64,000 nt of DNA from an uncultured Paludibaculum sp. (GTDB lineage Bacteria > Acidobacteriota > Terriglobia > Bryobacterales > Bryobacteraceae). Location of the stretch: the NCBI RefSeq assembly GCF_963665245.1, contig NZ_OY762269.1, forward strand, positions 2,362,501-2,426,500. The letters run 5' to 3'. The notes beneath the pieces are model-generated. The model worked only from the letters and a program-made list of their open reading frames with translations. It was not told the DNA's origin and searched no databases. Shown one piece after another: positions 61,229-64,000 of the stretch; the stretch's first letter is position 1, and every line of letters begins with the position of its first letter. A program made the translations under genes and the position numbers.

Positions 61229-62604
61229 GCCTGCTCTCGGAGTTCCTCGCGATTACCGCCGACTGGCGACCCGTGTTCCCCCAACAGCGCACCTTTGTCC
61301 GTGGCGTGCGCCAAGCCCTGGGATCGTTGATCTGCCTGGGGCGGCGCTGCCTCACCCGCATCCTATGGACCAACGGCGGCCAGCACAGCAGTTGGAGCGC
61401 GGAGTACTTTCTCCACTCCCGCTGCCAGTGGGAGCCGCAGGAACTGTTCCGCCCCATCCTCAAGAGTGCCTTGGCGTATTGTCCGCAGCGCCTGGTTGGC
61501 GTGGCCCTCGACGACACCAAACTGCGCAAGACCGGGCGCTCGATCCAACAGGCGTTCTATCAACGCGATCCGATGTCGCCACCGTTTCATCTCAATCTGG
61601 TGTTGGGCTTACGCTTCTTGCAGGCTTCGCTGCTGGTGCCGCTGCACCGTAACGCCCCGGTCGGCAGCCGGGCTTTGCCGATTCGCTTCCAGGAAGTCTC
61701 GCGCGTCAAACGACCTGGCAAGAAAGCCAGTGATGCGGAGAAGAAACAATATAGGGAAGCGGTGAAGACGAAGAACCTGTCGCGAAGTTTTGTCGAGATG
61801 GGCAAGCAACTGCGGCAGGAACTGGATAAGGTTGGTGGCAACAAGAAGATATTGGTTCTCACCGCGGATGGCAGTTTCTGTAACCGCACCTGCTTTGGAG
61901 AGATTCCGGAAAGGTCTGCCCTGCTGGCTCGGGCCCGCAAGGATGCCAAGCTGTGCTTCCATGCCGAGGCCGGTTCACGCCGGTTTTATGGGGCTGAGAA
62001 GTTTACCCCCGAGCAAGTTCGCAAAGACGAGGGTCGCCAGTGGAAGACCACAAAGATCTTCTATGGTGGCAAGCGGCGGACGATTCGATACAAAGAGGTT
62101 GCCGATGTGTACTGGCAGCGCGGCGCTGGAAAGCGCCCGCTTCGCCTGATCGTCGTTGCGCCTACTCCGTATCGCAAGAGTCAGAGCAAGAAGTTGTATT
62201 ACCGCGATCCGGCGTACCTGCTCACCAGCGACCTGCGCGACTCAGCCAAGCAGTTGCTGCAGATCTATTTCGACCGCTGGCAGATCGAGGTGAACCACCG
62301 AGAGGAGAAGGACACGCTCGGCGTCGGGCAGGCGCAATTATGGAACGTTACGTCCGTGCCCAAACAGCCAGTCCTGGCTGTAGCGGCCTATAGCGCGCTC
62401 TTGCTGGCGTCCCTGCGGGCCTTTGGCGCAGAGCGTGGAAGCGCCTATGCAGAACTCCCCAAGTGGCGGCGAAACGCGCGACGCCCGTCCTGTTTGGATC
62501 TGGTCACGCTTTTGCGTAAGGAGATGGTCCAACAACCGAACTTGCTCGAGCCTTTTGCTTTTGAAGTCACCGAGCCGGGGATGGTTCGGGCCGCCGCCGC
62601 TTGA
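61225..62604 (+). CDS. DDE transposase (IS4/IS701-like)
   Basis: 459 aa. DDE catalytic residues are suggested by LVGVALDDTKLRKTG (first Asp), KILVLTADGSFCNRTC (second Asp) and YFDRWQIEVNHREEKDTLGVGQAQLW, which has the Y-(2)-R-(3)-E-(6)-K layout of IS4-type enzymes. The frame is intact and both terminal repeats are perfect, so the element may still be active. ATGA overlap with the HTH gene. Confidence 0.85.
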   Translation: MSLLSEFLAITADWRPVFPQQRTFVRGVRQALGSLICLGRRCLTRILWTNGGQHSSWSAEYFLHSRCQWEPQELFRPILKSALAYCPQRLVGVALDDTKLRKTGRSIQQAFYQRDPMSPPFHLNLVLGLRFLQASLLVPLHRNAPVGSRALPIRFQEVSRVKRPGKKASDAEKKQYREAVKTKNLSRSFVEMGKQLRQELDKVGGNKKILVLTADGSFCNRTCFGEIPERSALLARARKDAKLCFHAEAGSRRFYGAEKFTPEQVRKDEGRQWKTTKIFYGGKRRTIRYKEVADVYWQRGAGKRPLRLIVVAPTPYRKSQSKKLYYRDPAYLLTSDLRDSAKQLLQIYFDRWQIEVNHREEKDTLGVGQAQLWNVTSVPKQPVLAVAAYSALLLASLRAFGAERGSAYAELPKWRRNARRPSCLDLVTLLRKEMVQQPNLLEPFAFEVTEPGMVRAAAA

Positions 62605-62815
62605 AAGAATGTAGAAACTCCAGGGTTGGGCGGAGACCCAACCAACTGTCACTTATCTGTGTTCTGCGTTTCACTCTTGTCCAAGATAAATCCGCGAACC
62701 ACGAATCGGGCCCGGTTGGACGGCTGAGAGGGGTGCCCTCCTACAATTAAGCGTTGGCGCAGTTTCGTTTTCTCACCGGGACCGCGCCCGCGCCACACCC
62801 AAGGAGGGCAAGACA

Positions 62816-63712
62816 ATCCTACAAGCCGCCAGTCTCTTCAATCAACTGCTGCACCACTTCCCCCGCAACGAGTTCGCCGCTCTCGTCAAGAAGCACGGCG
62901 CCGAACGCTCCGCCAAGGGCTTCACCTGCTGGACCCAGTTCGTTTCCATGCTCTTCTGCCAACTCGGCCGCGCCGACTCCCTTCGCGAGATCTGCAACGG
63001 GCTCAGTTGCTGCCTCGGCAAACTCGTGCACCTCGGCATCGCCAAAGCGCCCCGCCGTTCCACCCTTTCCTATGCCAATGAACACCGCCCTGCCGCCCTG
63101 TTCGAGGATCTCTTCTGGACCTCGCTGGCCCGCTTCCGCGACAGTGGGACCCTCGGCCCGCGTAAACACAAGTTCCGCTTCAAGAACAAGCTGCTCAGTC
63201 TGGACTCGACGACGATTACCCTGTGCCTGAACCTGTTTCCCTGGGCAAAGTTCCGTCGCGCCAAAGGCGGCGTGAAGGCGCATGTCCTCCTTGATCACGA
63301 CGACTACCTCCCTGCCTATGTGCTGCTCACCGAAGCCCGCCGGAGCGATGTCAAAATGGCCGACTCCTTCCTGCCCAATCCCGGCTCCATCGTCGCCATG
63401 GATCGCGGCTACAACGACTACGCCCTGTTTGGCCGCTGGACGAAGGCCGGCGTCTTCTTCGTGACCCGGCTGAAAGACGATGCCCAGTTTGAGATTGTCG
63501 AGGAGCGGACAAGGCCGCAGAACAGCGCGATCTGTGTCGACCAGATCATCCGTCTCTCTTCGGCCAAAGGCCGCGCCGGCTGCCCGCATCTGCTGCGCCG
63601 TGTCGTGGTCTGGGTCCCCGAAAAGGACGATGTCATCGTCCTGCTCACCAACCATCTGGAGTTCGGCGCCACGACCATTGCCGCCATCTACAAGGACCGC
63701 TGGAAACTGGGC
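62816..63712 (+). pseudogene. IS4-family transposase, interrupted at its 3' end
   Basis: Frame reads (I)LQAASLFNQLLHHFPRNEFAALVKKHGAERSAKGFTCWTQFVSMLFCQLGRADSLREIC ... LSLDSTTITLCLNLFPWAKFRRAKGGVKAHVLLDH (first Asp in LDSTTI) ... GSIVAMDRGYNDYALFGRWTKAGVFFVTR (second Asp) ... AAIYKDRWKL. At this point the Y-(2)-R-(3)-E-(6)-K motif should continue with Glu, but the sequence changes to what looks like intron RNA. AAGGAGG at 62801-62807 points to a start at 62816, where the codon is ATC; the first ATG in frame is 62948. No terminal repeats identified. Bases 62644-62800 hold no gene. Confidence 0.75.
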
Positions 63713-64000
63713 GTGTCCAGACAAGGACACATTGTCCAGTCGGTGAAAGACCGACCGGGGCCAAAAGACTCAGGCCTCGTAGCTTGGGAGGCGCCGTGGC
63801 GCGAAAGCAAGACGGCGGAGCCCTCCGACAACATACTCAGAAAGGAGTGTGCGCGACGCACCAGGTTGCAACGTAAGGTGAACGCAGACGTAGCCTCGTT
63901 ACACGAAATTCCGGTGGCTGAGACGGTCTAGAACGTGCGAAAGCAGAAAGGGCTGGCCGAAATGAGTCCGATGCGGCGGCTCTCACCGGCGGGGTATCAG
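63713..64000 (+). mobile_element. Probable group II intron, 5' part (continues past window)
   Basis: Begins GTGTCC AGACAA GGACAC (a stem, compare the GUGYG intron start), followed by GTCGGT GAAAG ACCGAC, GAGGCGCC, CAACATACTCAGAAAGGAG, CGTTACACGAAATTCCGG and GCCGAAATGAGTCCGATG, a run of short stem-loops and purine-rich joints resembling domain I of bacterial group II introns as I remember them. The open frame reaching 63931 is non-protein-like. The intron-encoded reverse transcriptase would lie beyond 64000. It splits the IS4-type transposase gene. Confidence 0.55.

Larger units (their letters stand above)
60716..62643. mobile_element. Two-gene insertion sequence flanked by direct copies of a hairpin
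   Basis: Terminal inverted repeats are perfect over 16 bp: CTGGAGTTTCTACATT at 60736-60751 and AATGTAGAAACTCCAG at 62608-62623, giving an element of 1888 bp. Immediately outside each end stands GGTTGGGCGGAGACCCAACC (60716-60735 and 62624-62643), a hairpin with seven-bp stem and CGGAGA loop, in the same orientation on both sides, i.e. a 20-bp direct repeat. It encodes a small HTH protein and a DDE transposase with a four-base overlap. Confidence 0.8.

Overview
This 64 kb GC-rich window looks like chromosomal DNA of an Acidobacteriota member, probably of the Solibacter/Bryobacter/Paludibaculum group. The inference rests on three intact-looking MacB/FtsX-type 'ADOP' permeases, a fourth split by a frame change and a fifth reduced to a remnant, two intact and one dead PadR regulator, hopanoid biosynthesis (hpnH), an ECF41 sigma factor, a GtaA-like glutaminase and many secreted proteins with carboxypeptidase-regulatory-like modules. 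No rRNA, tRNA or CRISPR array was seen.

Layout. 0-7 kb: truncated aldo/keto reductase divergent from an AraC regulator; a dihydrofolate-reductase-like/SpoIIE-phosphatase fusion; a VapBC-type toxin-antitoxin pair; a secreted Gfo/Idh/MocA oxidoreductase; a DinB-like protein. 6.5-11 kb: an ADOP permease and a small HUH (Y1/RAYT-type) transposase lying among six hairpin repeats with a UUCG loop, most of them in a roughly 157-bp periodic, G-run-rich array. 11-24 kb: an RND efflux pump, a zinc-ribbon mini-protein, a membrane-protein/methyltransferase pair, a PadR-ADOP operon behind a 58-bp dyad, two uncharacterised translationally coupled genes, a TonB-domain protein, a nucleotidyltransferase cassette and a two-component system. 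24-29 kb: a membrane methyltransferase, an AT-richer HEPN-like gene, BrnTA, and hpnH with a coupled partner, divergent from a TetR gene.

29-42 kb: a DUF4375 protein, a three-gene operon (DUF1360 membrane protein, MSCCG mini-protein, Trp-rich 714-aa protein) ending in a strong terminator, a dead VOC gene, mannonate-dehydratase-like and DUF1801 proteins, an orphan RHH antitoxin, a four-repeat secreted protein and a glutaminase. 41-46 kb: aldo/keto reductase, TetR, NmrA-like reductase and ECF41 sigma, probably one redox/stress locus. 46-55 kb: ADOP permeases in several states (intact, remnant, split), a SanA-like protein and a GH43-like enzyme. 55-64 kb: peroxiredoxin, 176-bp tandem repeats with double hairpins, a DUF3142 lipoprotein operon, then a mobile zone: a two-gene IS flanked by direct copies of a hairpin, and an IS4-type transposase that appears to be interrupted by a group II intron running off the right edge.

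The most unusual items are the hairpin-array/HUH-transposase locus, the nested IS/intron zone, the DHFR-SpoIIE fusion, the dyad that buries the PadR ribosome binding site, and the BrnT start codon placed inside a perfect palindrome.
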